Source: Marivivens sp.
GTDB taxonomy: Bacteria; Pseudomonadota; Alphaproteobacteria; Rhodobacterales; Rhodobacteraceae
Direction of reading: 5' to 3'
Length of the DNA stretch: 64,000 nucleotides
Assembly (NCBI GenBank): GCA_030827165.1
Contig: JAURFB010000003.1
Coordinates: 1-64,000 of the forward strand
Shown here: positions 8,289 through 21,980 of the stretch, piece by piece
Layout: each line of letters starts with the position of its first letter
Numbering within the stretch: position 1 is the stretch's first letter
The notes under the pieces: generated by a model
The model's database searches: none
What the model saw: only the letters and a program-made list of their open reading frames with translations
What the model was told of the DNA's origin: nothing
Made by a program: the position numbers and the translations under genes

Positions 8289-10469
8289 ATGGCGCTGAGC
8301 CGCAAGGGCGCCAGCCGGTTCGAGGCCAACACCTGGCCCGGATTCGTCGATGCGATGACGGGGCTACTTCTGGTTCTGATGTTCGTCCTGACCATCTTCA
8401 TGGTCATTCAGTTCGTGCTGCGCGAAACAATTACAGGGCAGGAATCCAAGTTGAGCCAGCTCACCGCTGAAATCAGCGCCCTGACCGAGGCCTTGGGCCT
8501 TGAGCGCGACCGCTCGTCGGCACTGGCGGGGCAGGTGGGAAGCCTGACCTCGTCCCTCAGCGACCTGACCGACCAGAGCAGCGCGCAGGCGGCACTTATC
8601 GCCGCCTTGACCATCGAGCGCGATGCGCAGGCGATTGCCCTGGCCGAGGCCGAGAATAGGATTACGGGCTTTGAGGCGCAGGTTGCGGGGCTTCTGGCCC
8701 AACGCGCCGACCTGCGCGATCAAGTGGCGGGGCTTGAAGCCGATCAGGCACGGATGTTTGACGAGCAAGAGGCGCTGAACCTTGCTTTGGCCCAGGCGCG
8801 TGACGAGATCGACGCCACCGCCGAAGCGGCGCGCCTTGCCGCCGCGCGGCGCGAGGCGCTTGAAGCGCTGCTGGCCGATCTGAATGCCGCGTCGGACTCT
8901 GACGCCGAAAAGATCTCTGAGCTTGAGGCCGCGGCCCTTGCCGATGCCGCCGCCGCCGAGGCGCTGCGCCAGCGTCTTGCCGATGCCGATGCCGAACTGA
9001 CCGCGATGACCCTTGCCCTTGATGCGCAGCGCAAGAAAGCCGAGGATACGCTGACCCTTCTGGCCGCCGCCGAGGCAGCGAAGGACAACCTCGACATCAA
9101 CCTCGCCAACGCGATCCTTGCCCAACAGCAGGCCGAGGCAGAGCTTGAGCGGCTCAAGACCGACAGCGGCGATCTCGATGCGCGGCTGGCGGCGGCGCTC
9201 TCGCTTCAAGATGCCACCGAGGCGCAGCTTGAACAGGCGCGTGCCGCACTTGCGGCAGCGGAATCGAGCAATCAGGATCTGACCGTGCGCCTCGCCGCAG
9301 CCATCGCTGCCCATGACGATGCCTCCTCTAGCCTCGATATAGTGCAGGCTGCGCTCGACAAGGCGCTCGAAGACGGGCGCCTGAGCGAAGCCGATCTGCA
9401 AAGCCGCCTTGCCGCCGCTCTCCTCGCGAAAGAAGCGCTGGCGCAGGAGCTTGCGGCAACGGCCGCCGCCGGGGATCAGGCCGATGAAGACCGGCAAACG
9501 CTTGAGGAGCGCCTCGCCGAGGCGCTTATGGCGCGACAGGCGCTTGAGGCGCAGGTGGCCTCGCTATCGCAGTCGAGCGACGAGAGAGCGCAAGATCGCG
9601 CCGACCTTGAAGGGCGGCTTGCCGAGGCGCTGGCGGCCATTGCCGCCGCCAAGGCCGATGCGACCGAGATGATGTCAGAGCGCGAGCGGCAGGCGGCCCT
9701 TCTGGCGCAGGCCAACATAGAACTTTCGGCCGAGCAGGCGCTTTCTGCCGAAGGCCAGCGCCAGGTCGCGCTTCTCAATGAGCAAGTCGTCGAGCTGCGT
9801 CGCCAGATCGCCACCTTGCAGGCGCTTCTCGACATCGCTTATCAGGCCGATGCAGAGGCCAAGGTCCAGATTGAATCGCTCGGCGCCCAGCTCAACACCG
9901 CGCTGGCCCGCGTCGCCAGCGAAGAGCGGCAGAGGCGCGCGCTCGAAGAGGCCGAACGCATCCGCCTCGAGGCCGAAAAGGCGCAGCTTGAGGCGCAAGC
10001 CCGCGATCTTGAAAGCTATAAATCCGAGTTCTTTGGCGAGATGCGCAACATCCTTGCCGGGCAGGAAGGCATCCGCATCGAGGGCGACCGGTTTGTCTTT
10101 TCCTCCGAGGTTCTCTTCGAAAGCGCGAGCGCCGACCTCTCGCCGGAGGGCAGGGCCGAAATCGCCAAGGTCGCCGCCCTCTTGCGCGGCGTCGTCGACA
10201 AGATCCCCTCCAACATCGACTGGATCATCCGCGTCGATGGCCATACCGACAACGTGCCGCTTTCGGGTGGCGGGCTTTACCGCAACAATTGGGAACTGAG
10301 CCAGGCGCGGGCGCTTTCGGTGGTCGTGTTCATGATCGACGAAGAAGGAATTTCGCCGCTGCATCTGTCGGCCAACGGCTTTGGCGAATACCAGCCGATC
10401 AACTCCGACGACACGCCTGAGGCACGGGCCCAGAACCGACGGATCGAACTCAAGCTCACCGAGCGATGA
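8289..10469 (+). CDS. MotB/OmpA-like peptidoglycan-binding protein with giant coiled coil
   Basis: 726 residues. A short cytoplasmic N-terminus leads to a single membrane helix (about residues 19-45, FVDAMTGLLLVLMF onwards). An almost uninterrupted Ala/Leu/Glu-rich coiled coil runs from about residue 50 to 580. A C-terminal OmpA/MotB-type domain follows, with the peptidoglycan-binding signature GHTDNVPL and NNWELSQARALSV, ending in QNRRIELKL. Within the coil, units with the pattern DLxxRLAxAL recur at residues 295, 330, 369, 404 and 439, mostly 35 apart. The ExbB-like gene is directly upstream. Genes of this type are annotated in Rhodobacterales as peptidoglycan-binding proteins; the biological role is not established. 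Confidence 0.88.
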   Translation: MALSRKGASRFEANTWPGFVDAMTGLLLVLMFVLTIFMVIQFVLRETITGQESKLSQLTAEISALTEALGLERDRSSALAGQVGSLTSSLSDLTDQSSAQAALIAALTIERDAQAIALAEAENRITGFEAQVAGLLAQRADLRDQVAGLEADQARMFDEQEALNLALAQARDEIDATAEAARLAAARREALEALLADLNAASDSDAEKISELEAAALADAAAAEALRQRLADADAELTAMTLALDAQRKKAEDTLTLLAAAEAAKDNLDINLANAILAQQQAEAELERLKTDSGDLDARLAAALSLQDATEAQLEQARAALAAAESSNQDLTVRLAAAIAAHDDASSSLDIVQAALDKALEDGRLSEADLQSRLAAALLAKEALAQELAATAAAGDQADEDRQTLEERLAEALMARQALEAQVASLSQSSDERAQDRADLEGRLAEALAAIAAAKADATEMMSERERQAALLAQANIELSAEQALSAEGQRQVALLNEQVVELRRQIATLQALLDIAYQADAEAKVQIESLGAQLNTALARVASEERQRRALEEAERIRLEAEKAQLEAQARDLESYKSEFFGEMRNILAGQEGIRIEGDRFVFSSEVLFESASADLSPEGRAEIAKVAALLRGVVDKIPSNIDWIIRVDGHTDNVPLSGGGLYRNNWELSQARALSVVVFMIDEEGISPLHLSANGFGEYQPINSDDTPEARAQNRRIELKLTER
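9171..9707 (+). repeat. In-gene 105-nt repeat encoding 35-residue coiled-coil units
   Basis: Repeat units begin at 9171, 9276, 9393, 9498 and 9603, spaced 105, 117, 105 and 105 nt. Each begins with codons for the pattern [D/T]L-x-x-RLAxAL. A looser copy (NLDINLANAIL) precedes them at about 9087. Thirty-five residues equal five heptads, so the register of the coiled coil is preserved. Confidence 0.7.
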
Positions 10470-10550
10470 ATTTCGGTGCGTGAACGCACATCGGCCGTTG
10501 ATTTATTCCCAATTTCCAATCCCACGCACAAAGAGGAGAGTCTTCCCTTG

Positions 10551-10571
10551 CAAGCGGACGTTGTCTGCTTG
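10551..10571 (+). promoter_or_regulatory. Leader hairpin upstream of doxX
   Basis: CAAGCGGAC / GTCTGCTTG can form a 9-bp stem (one G-U pair) with a GTT loop, 32 nt before the doxX start. It is preceded by a purine-rich AAGAGGAGAG. It could be a leader control element or a partial terminator for the upstream pair; no T tract follows. Confidence 0.35.
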
Positions 10572-10602
10572 GGTATTTCGCCAAAGGGAAAAGGACAATT
10601 CG

Positions 10603-11043
10603 ATGACGGTACTTGCGAACAAACTGGGAGCGATTTCGGCACCTGCCGGGCGGGTGCTTCTGTCTCTCATCTTCATCATGGCGGGTCTGCAAAAGATTTC
10701 CGGCTATTCCGGCACTCAGGCCTATATGGAAGCGATGGGAGTTTCCGGCGGCCTTCTGCCCCTGGTTATCCTCGTTGAACTTGGCGGCGGCATCGCGTTG
10801 CTGCTGGGCTGGAAGGCGCGGGTGGCCGCTTTTGTTCTGGGCGGGTTCTCGGTGGTTTCGGGGGTGCTGTTTCACCTTGTTCCGGGGATTTCGATGGAAG
10901 GCATGGCAGCGCAGGCCGAGATCACCAGCTTTCTCAAGAACCTGACCATCGCCGGTGGCATGGGCATGGTTGTGACCTTTGGCGCAGGTCACTGGTCGTT
11001 GGACAACCGGCAACTGACCGGCGGCCGCGCGACCGCGGCCTGA
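10603..11043 (+). CDS. DoxX-family membrane protein
   Basis: A 146-residue DoxX-type integral membrane protein with four predicted helices: GRVLLSLIFIMAGLQKISG, LVILVELGGGIALLLGW, AAFVLGGFSVVSGVLFHL and IAGGMGMVVTFGAG. The motif FIMAGLQKISG near the first helix is typical of the family. The ATG start chosen here has AAAAGGAC upstream. The frame is open much further upstream, but that part overlaps the preceding gene and lacks similarity. DoxX relatives are often linked to redox or thiol stress, but the function here is not known. Confidence 0.87.
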   Translation: MTVLANKLGAISAPAGRVLLSLIFIMAGLQKISGYSGTQAYMEAMGVSGGLLPLVILVELGGGIALLLGWKARVAAFVLGGFSVVSGVLFHLVPGISMEGMAAQAEITSFLKNLTIAGGMGMVVTFGAGHWSLDNRQLTGGRATAA

Positions 11044-11062
11044 CGACAGCGGGCATGAAAAA

Positions 11063-11088
11063 GGGCGCCGGCCGTCTGGCGGGCGCCC
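11063..11088. terminator. Bidirectional terminator between doxX and clpA
   Basis: GGGCGCC and GGCGCCC arms (11063-11069 and 11082-11088) lie between two convergent genes. An A-rich flank on the left (GAAAAA) would provide the U tract for clpA transcripts; the right flank is CTGTTCG. Confidence 0.65.
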
Positions 11089-11107
11089 TGTTCGTATGCC
11101 TGTGGTC

Positions 11108-13435
<2,328 letters not shown>

Positions 13436-13596
13436 TTTCCGTGCTCCTCTCAGTTGGGGGCAGGGGGTCCGATGGCCCGTCCTGACCGTGGCCTTCTAGG
13501 TCTTAAGGTTTGGTTTTATCTCGGAACCTTCAAGGACTAATTTTGCCACAGCGATCACATTTGCGATGAAATGGGCAGTTTTTCCGCCTCATCCTT

Positions 13597-14364
13597 TCAG
13601 AATTTGTCTTTCCGCGCACGGATATGAGCGAAAACCGCCGCATCTTCCGCGCCTTGCAGTCCAACGGCCGCCTTGACCTCGGGCAGATCGGCCCTGAGGA
13701 AGGGGTTGGTGGCAATCTCTTCGGACAGGCGCGAGGGCACAGTCGCCTCGCCGCGCCCCCGTTGCGCCGCGATCTCTTCGGCACGCGCCCGAAGCGCGGC
13801 ATTGCCGGGCTCGATGGTCAGGGCAAAGCGGGCATTGCCGGCGGAGTATTCATGGCCGGAGCAGACCACCGTCTCGGGCGGGAGGGCGCGCAGCTTGAGA
13901 AGGCTTTGCCACATCTGCGCGGGCGTGCCTTCGAAAAGCCGCCCGCAGCCCAGCGCCATGAGGCTGTCGGCCGTGAAAACCAGGCCCGCGTCAGGCATGT
14001 AGAAGGCGATATGGCCGACCGTATGGCCGGAGACGTCGATGACATGGGCCGGCTCGCCCAACACCTCGATCACGTCGCCCTCTTTGACCGCCAGATCAAG
14101 CTTTGGCAGGCGGTGCGCATCCGCTGCGGCGCCGATCACCTTCGCGCCATAGGCCGCGCGCAAAGGCTCGACCCCGTCAATATGATCCCAGTGGTGGTGG
14201 GTCAGAAGGATCAGATCGAGCCTCCAGCCGCGCTCTTCCAGCGCCCGCTGGATCGGGAAATCCTCAGGCGCATCGACAAGGGCGGTTTGGCCCGTCACGG
14301 CGTTGTGCAGAAGATAGGCGTAGTTATCGGCAAGACAGGGCAGGGTGACGAGTTCGAGAGGCAT
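13597..14364 (-). CDS. gloB: Hydroxyacylglutathione hydrolase (glyoxalase II)
   Basis: Hydrolyses S-D-lactoylglutathione to D-lactate and glutathione in methylglyoxal detoxification. The 255-residue metallo-beta-lactamase fold starts MPLELVTLPCLADNYAYLLH. It carries the metal motif LTHHHWDHIDG, the VIDVSGHTVGHIAFY strand and VVCSGHEYSAGNARFA. The C-terminal glutathione-binding region ends in the typical NPFLRADLPEVK. The frame continues 30 codons further upstream without family similarity. It is divergent from the methyltransferase gene, with 61 nt between the two starts. Confidence 0.95.
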   Translation of the reverse strand: MPLELVTLPCLADNYAYLLHNAVTGQTALVDAPEDFPIQRALEERGWRLDLILLTHHHWDHIDGVEPLRAAYGAKVIGAAADAHRLPKLDLAVKEGDVIEVLGEPAHVIDVSGHTVGHIAFYMPDAGLVFTADSLMALGCGRLFEGTPAQMWQSLLKLRALPPETVVCSGHEYSAGNARFALTIEPGNAALRARAEEIAAQRGRGEATVPSRLSEEIATNPFLRADLPEVKAAVGLQGAEDAAVFAHIRARKDKF

Positions 14365-14425
14365 GGTAATGTCGCAATCGCTTGTTATTCTGTGGCCAGC
14401 CTGACGGAAAGGACCCCTGCCTGCA

Positions 14426-15193
14426 ATGCACCTCGACGTGCTGGACCTGCGCAACTTCTACTACCGCAGCCCGCTTGGACGGGCGGCGCAAAAGGTCATC
14501 CGCGATCAGCTTCTGGCGATCTGGCCCGAGGCCAAGGCGCAATGCGTGGTCGGCTATGGCTTTGCGGTGCCGCTCTTGCGGCCCTACCTGACCGAGGCGC
14601 GGCGGGTCATCGGCCTGATGCCGGGGCCGCAGGGGGTCATGCCATGGCCCGCAGGGATGCCGAATGTCAGCGTCCTGTGCGAAGAGGCGGTCTGGCCGAT
14701 CCGCACAGGCTCGGTCGACAAGCTTGTTCTCATGCACGGGCTGGAGACGGCCGAGAACCCGTCGGCTGTGCTCGACGAATGCTGGCGCGTTCTGGGCCCC
14801 GGCGGGCGGGCCGTTTTCATCGTCCCCAACCGGGCCGGAATCTGGTCGCGGTCCGACAAGACGCCATTTGGCTATGGTCGACCCTATTCGTTGGGTCAGC
14901 TCGAAGCCCAGTTGCGCCGACACGGCTTTGCACCGGAACGGGCGATGTCGACGCTCTATCAGCCGCCGTCCTACAGGAAGGTCTGGCGGCGCATGGCCGG
15001 GCTTCTGGAGGCCGGCGGCCGTCATCTGCCGGTTTTTGCGGCAGGAGGCGTTCTGTTTGTCGAGGTTTCCAAACAGGTGGCCGCGCCCCTTCGCCCGGGC
15101 CTGACCGAGGCCGTCCGCAGGCCCATGCGGGTGCTCGAGGGGCTTGGGGCGGCGGAGCCGAAACCGAGCTACAGGGGCCCCGGCGCAAGCTAG
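14426..15193 (+). CDS. Class I SAM-dependent methyltransferase
   Basis: 255 residues with a shortened methyltransferase fold: a motif I-like [15 protein letters not shown] near residue 40, the acidic post-I region, a motif II-like [16 protein letters not shown] near 94, and the [17 protein letters not shown] strand. The substrate cannot be told from the sequence. Divergent neighbourhood with gloB is common in Rhodobacterales, but a functional link is unproven. Its C-terminus is basic and Pro-rich. Confidence 0.82.
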   Translation: MHLDVLDLRNFYYRSPLGRAAQKVIRDQLLAIWPEAKAQCVVGYGFAVPLLRPYLTEARRVIGLMPGPQGVMPWPAGMPNVSVLCEEAVWPIRTGSVDKLVLMHGLETAENPSAVLDECWRVLGPGGRAVFIVPNRAGIWSRSDKTPFGYGRPYSLGQLEAQLRRHGFAPERAMSTLYQPPSYRKVWRRMAGLLEAGGRHLPVFAAGGVLFVEVSKQVAAPLRPGLTEAVRRPMRVLEGLGAAEPKPSYRGPGAS

Positions 15194-15289
15194 GCCAGAA
15201 TCGCCCCGGATTCGCCCCGTAGGGGGATTTTCGCGGCCTTCCGGAAAAATAATTTGGGCCTGTTAGCGGGATCATTGCCCAAGTGCCTG

Positions 15290-15298
15290 TGTTATAAG
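15290..15298 (+). promoter_or_regulatory. Extended -10 promoter candidate for atpHAGDC
   Basis: TGTTATAAG matches an extended -10 (TG-n-TATAAG). No convincing -35 lies 16-18 nt upstream. A start near 15305 would give a leader of about 170 nt carrying the 15384-15407 hairpin. Confidence 0.4.
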
Positions 15299-15383
15299 GT
15301 TGGGCGATGCTTAATTGCCGCAGAGAAAGCGATGCTAGGCGGTTGCCCCACACAAAAGGCTCTGCTACATCCGCCCTGATTTT

Positions 15384-15407
15384 AGCCCTCGGTATATCCC
15401 GAGGGCT
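15384..15407 (+). promoter_or_regulatory. Leader hairpin before atpH
   Basis: Perfect 9-bp stem AGCCCTCGG / CCGAGGGCT around the loop TATATC, 68 nt before the atpH start. No U tract follows, so it looks more like a stabilising or regulatory leader element than a terminator. Confidence 0.5.
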
Positions 15408-15474
15408 CCAAGTATGCCCTCCGCCACCCGTCGCCGGGCGAAAGGACTGGGCCAAACACATCGGAAGGGTGGAC

Positions 15475-16034
15475 GTGTCCGAACCAGCTTCGATCTCAAC
15501 CGGCATCGCCAAGCGCTATGCCACCGCCGTTTTTGAACTGGCGAAAGAGGAAAAGGGTCTCAAGACCCTTGAATCTGACATCGATGCACTGGACGCCGCG
15601 ATCGAAGGATCGGCGGATCTTCGTGCGTTGATCACTTCGCCGCTCTACAGCCGCGAAGATCAAGCAAACGCCATGATGGCGCTTGCCAAGAAAATGAAAC
15701 TCTCGTCGACCGTGACCAACACGCTCGGCCTGATGGCGTCAAACCGCCGCCTGTTAGTTCTTCCCCAGCTGATCGTGGCGCTGCGCGCCCGTATCGCTGA
15801 GGAAAAGGGCGAAGTGACTGCCGAGGTTGTCAGCGCGAAGGCCCTGACCAAGACCCAGGCCGACAAGCTTGCCAAGACGCTCAATGCGCAGATCGGCAAG
15901 ACGATCAAGATCAATGCGACCGTGGATGAAAGCCTCATCGGCGGTCTTGTCGTTAAGGTGGGCTCGAAGATGATCGATACCTCGATCGCCTCCAAGCTCA
16001 GCTCTCTCCAGAACACCATGAAAGAGGTCGGATA

Positions 16035-16035
<1 letters not shown>
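15475..16035 (+). CDS. atpH: ATP synthase F1 subunit delta
   Basis: Stator subunit linking F1 to the peripheral stalk. It has 186 residues from the GTG start ([22 protein letters not shown]), with GGAAGGGTG upstream. The frame is open to 15307, but the upstream codons show no family resemblance. The C-terminal signature [19 protein letters not shown] is present. First gene of the F1 operon atpHAGDC; the F0 genes are absent here, as expected for alphaproteobacteria, where they lie elsewhere. Its stop overlaps the atpA start by one base. Confidence 0.94.
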
Positions 16036-17573
<1,538 letters not shown>

Positions 17574-17603
17574 TTTCGTGGCTTTGGATAAGGAGACAAG
17601 GCA

Positions 17604-18476
17604 GTGCCTAGTCTGAAGGACCTGAAAAACCGGATCGCGTCGGTCAAATCGACCCGCAAGATCACCAAGGCCATGCAGATGGTGGCCGCCGCGAAACTGC
17701 GGCGGGCACAGGAAGCGGCCGAGCAGGCCCGCCCCTATACCGATCGCTTCAACGCGGTTCTTTCGGGGCTTGCCGCCTCTGTCGGCGGATCGGATTCCGC
17801 CCCCCGGCTTCTGTCGGGGACCGGGTCCGACAAGGTCCACCTTCTGGTGGTCATGACGGCGGAACGCGGCCTCTGCGGTGGTTTCAACTCCTCGATCGTC
17901 AAGCTCGCGCGCACCCGCGCGGCCGAGCTGATCGCGGCGGGCAAGACCGTCAAGATCCTCACTGTCGGCAAGAAGGGCCGCGAACAGCTGCGCCGCGATT
18001 GGGCCAGCCACGTCGTCGCGCACGTTGATCTGTCGGCGGTTCGCAAGCTTGGCTACACCAATGCGCAAGACATCGCCCGCGACCTTCTGGGCCGCTTCGA
18101 TGCCGGCGAGTATGACGTTGCCACCATCTTCTTCAGCCGCTTCCAGTCGGTGATCTCGCAGATCCCGACCGCACAGCAGATCATCCCGGCCAAATTCGAA
18201 GAGGCCGAGGCAGGCGCCGCAATGCTCTATGACTATGAGCCGAGCGAAGAGGCGATCCTGGCTGACCTGCTGCCGCGCGGTGTCGCAACGCAGATCTTTG
18301 CGGCGCTTCTCGAGAACGCGGCGTCCGAACAGGGCGCGCGGATGAGCGCGATGGACAACGCAACCCGCAACGCCGGCGACATGATCGACGGGCTGACCAT
18401 CGAGTTCAACCGCTCGCGTCAGGCTGTCATCACCAACGAGCTGATTGAAATTATTTCGGGCGCGGAAGCGCTCTAA
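17604..18476 (+). CDS. atpG: ATP synthase F1 subunit gamma
   Basis: Central rotor shaft of F1. The 290 residues open with [20 protein letters not shown] and [13 protein letters not shown], the conserved N-terminal helix. They include [13 protein letters not shown] and end with the C-terminal helix [20 protein letters not shown] and [15 protein letters not shown]. The ATG/GTG region is preceded by AAGGAGA. It sits between atpA and atpD in the standard order. Confidence 0.97.
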   Translation: MPSLKDLKNRIASVKSTRKITKAMQMVAAAKLRRAQEAAEQARPYTDRFNAVLSGLAASVGGSDSAPRLLSGTGSDKVHLLVVMTAERGLCGGFNSSIVKLARTRAAELIAAGKTVKILTVGKKGREQLRRDWASHVVAHVDLSAVRKLGYTNAQDIARDLLGRFDAGEYDVATIFFSRFQSVISQIPTAQQIIPAKFEEAEAGAAMLYDYEPSEEAILADLLPRGVATQIFAALLENAASEQGARMSAMDNATRNAGDMIDGLTIEFNRSRQAVITNELIEIISGAEAL

Positions 18477-19919
<1,443 letters not shown>

Positions 19920-19928
19920 GGAGGCAAC

Positions 19929-20336
19929 ATGGCAGATACGCTGCAATTCGATCTCGTGAGCCCCGAGCGGAGGCTTGCCTCCGTCGTGGCCCGCGAGGTC
20001 CAGATCCCCGGCGCCGATGGCGATATGACGGCCATGGCCGATCATGCGCCGATGATCACCACCTTGCGCCCCGGCGTTCTTCGGGTCGTGCATGGCGGCG
20101 GCTCGGACGACTATGTGGTTTCGGGCGGTTTCGCAGAAGTGACCGCCAGCGGCGTATCGGTTCTGGCTGAACAGGCCCTGCCGCGCGCCGAGGTCACTCA
20201 GGCGGTCTATGACGAGATGCTCGCAGCGGCCCGCGCCGCGCAAGGCAGCGCCGCCTCGGACGCGACCGACGCCGCGGCCAAGACGGTTGCCGATATGGTG
20301 GCCGTGGGCGAACAGCTCGGCTTCGCTGCCCGCTGA
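19929..20336 (+). CDS. atpC: ATP synthase F1 subunit epsilon
   Basis: Small rotor subunit that regulates ATP hydrolysis. It has 135 residues. The N-terminal beta-sandwich ([32 protein letters not shown]) is conserved. The C-terminal helical part is Ala-rich and shortened or divergent, as is usual in alphaproteobacteria. AAGGAGG lies just upstream of the start. Last gene of the operon, followed by a strong terminator. Confidence 0.95.
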   Translation: MADTLQFDLVSPERRLASVVAREVQIPGADGDMTAMADHAPMITTLRPGVLRVVHGGGSDDYVVSGGFAEVTASGVSVLAEQALPRAEVTQAVYDEMLAAARAAQGSAASDATDAAAKTVADMVAVGEQLGFAAR

Positions 20337-20355
20337 TCCGGCCTGATCGGAATTG

Positions 20356-20385
20356 AAAGGCCCCGCGAAATCGCGGGGCCTTTTT
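20356..20385 (+). terminator. Intrinsic terminator of the atp operon
   Basis: Stem AAAGGCCCCGCGA / TCGCGGGGCCTTT with an AA loop, followed by TTTTT. It lies about 20 nt after the atpC stop. Confidence 0.9.
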
Positions 20386-20437
20386 CGTTGTTGAACCTCA
20401 CGCCGGTTCGACCGATTGTCTGCCCAAAGGTGTTTGT

Positions 20438-21630
20438 ATGACGTTCAGCGGCACTCAGGTTTTCATTCTCGCCACGATCCTGATCGACGCGATCGGGATC
20501 GGCCTGATCTTTCCCATGATGCCCGATCTCATGGACCACGTCGGCGCCAACTCGGTGGCGGACGGAGCTTTTCTCGGCGGCATCTTGGTGGCCGCCTACG
20601 CGGCAATGCAATTCTTCGGCTCGCCGGTGATCGGCGGCCTGTCTGACAGCTTTGGTCGCAGGCCCGTCCTCATCGCCTCGCTCGCGGCGTTGGTTGTCGA
20701 CTATATCCTGATGGCGCTGGCCGACAGCTTTGCGCTCCTGCTTGTCGGCCGGATGCTCACGGGGGTCGCCGGAGCCAGCTATGTGACGGCGATGGCCTAT
20801 CTGTCGGATATCTCGTCCGCCAAAGATCGATCGGCCAAGTTCGGACTGGTCGGGGCAACCTTCGGGGTTGGTTTCGTGATCGGCCCGGCCCTGGGCTGCC
20901 TTCTGACATCGGTCAGCCTCAGCGCCGTTCTAGTGCGCGGCGGCTCTTTCGGCGATCAACGTCCTATTCGGGATCTTCGTTCTTCCCGAGAGCCTGCCGC
21001 CCGAACGGCGGCGCAAGATGACGCGCCGGGATTTTAACCCGTTTGGCGTGATCTTCGACGCCATCCGCCTTCCAGGCATCGCCGTGCCGCTTGTGATCCT
21101 TTTCGTCTTTCACTTTGCGACGATGGTCTATCCGACCGTCTGGTCGTTCTGGCTGCGCGAGGTCTTTGGCTGGAGTGCCGCGATGATCGGGCTTTCGCTG
21201 GCGGCTTATGGGGTTGGCGCGGCGCTGAGCCAGAGCCTTGTCTTGGGCTTTCTCGTCAAGAGGCTTGGAGATTATCGGACTCTTTGGCTCGCGCTCGTCT
21301 GCTGCTGCGTAGCACTCCTTGGCTATGGTTTTGCCAATGCCGGATGGATGGTTTTCGCGATCCTGATCCCGGCCTGCCTGGGCGATATGACAGCGCCCCT
21401 GGCCACGGCCATGTCGGCCAATCTTGCCGATGAAGATCGCCAGCATGGGCGCGATCACCGCGGTTGTCGCGCCGCTCATCGTGACGTCGATCTTCCAGAC
21501 CTTTGCCAGCGAAGATGCGCCAATTTACCTCCCCGGCGCCCCCTATCTTTTTGGCCTTGCCCTGACCATTCTGGTCTTGCCGCTGGTTCCGCGTCTGCGG
21601 CAGATCAGCCTGCGTAAGGAGACCGCCTGA
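20438..21630 (+). pseudogene. Decayed TetA-like MFS efflux transporter
   Basis: Three reading frames in succession encode consecutive parts of one 12-helix TetA-type major facilitator. Frame 1 (from 20438) runs through the motif GGLSDSFGRRPVL to IGPALGCLL. Frame 2 continues with AALSAINVLFGIFVLPESLPPE and later MSANLADEDRQ. Frame 3 gives ASMGAITAVVAPLIVTSIFQ to the stop at 21630. Frame 1 changes to frame 2 near 20925, consistent with loss of two bases from a GCGCGC-like run. In the restored frame an amber TAG (20931-20933) falls where the family usually has Trp. The second change near 21435 fits a deletion of about 26 nt between two GCCAG repeats. The original substrate is unknown. Confidence 0.85.
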
Positions 21631-21980
21631 TGCGCCTGGGCATTTCCGGCCCTCTCGGGATCGAGGATGGCGGGATCGTCCTCTTTTCAGACTATGAACA
21701 CGACGGGCCGATGTGGACCGGCACGGGCCCCCGCGAGGCGCGCCAGCAGGTGGTTTTCAAGGCGCCCTTTGGCGCGCCGCCTTCGGTCCGGGCCTGGCTG
21801 ACGATGGTCGACATCTCGAACCAAGGAAATGTGCGGATGGACGTTCAGGCCGAGGCGGTGAACGAGCAAGGCTTTGCCGCAGTATTCCGCACATGGGGCG
21901 ACACGCGCATCGCGCGGGTCAGGGTTGGTTGGCAAGCCATCGGGGCGACAAGCCATCCCGACAACTGGCAGGTCGATTAG
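21630..21980 (+). CDS. H-type lectin domain protein
   Basis: A 116-residue single-domain protein matching the H-type lectin (discoidin II/Helix agglutinin) fold: [21 protein letters not shown], then [20 protein letters not shown], ending RVGWQAIGA. It has no signal peptide, so it is probably cytoplasmic or has a non-classical location. Its start overlaps the last base of the decayed transporter's stop (TGATG), which implies an ancestral operon. Its stop overlaps the convergent prs stop. Function is unknown. Confidence 0.85.
   Translation: MRLGISGPLGIEDGGIVLFSDYEHDGPMWTGTGPREARQQVVFKAPFGAPPSVRAWLTMVDISNQGNVRMDVQAEAVNEQGFAAVFRTWGDTRIARVRVGWQAIGATSHPDNWQVD

Noticed and set aside
7114-10469. Zorya defence system
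   Set aside because: Only the motor-like half is present; no ZorC, ZorD or ZorE gene is adjacent, and the long coil is on the MotB-like partner, not the MotA-like one as in ZorA.
13436-13570. Sigma-32 promoter before clpA
   Set aside because: CTTGAAG is present, but the downstream element (CCAAACCT) is a poor -10; left out of the features.
13624-15222. 532-codon plus-strand frame across gloB and the methyltransferase
   Set aside because: Lies antisense to gloB and out of frame with the methyltransferase; no domain.
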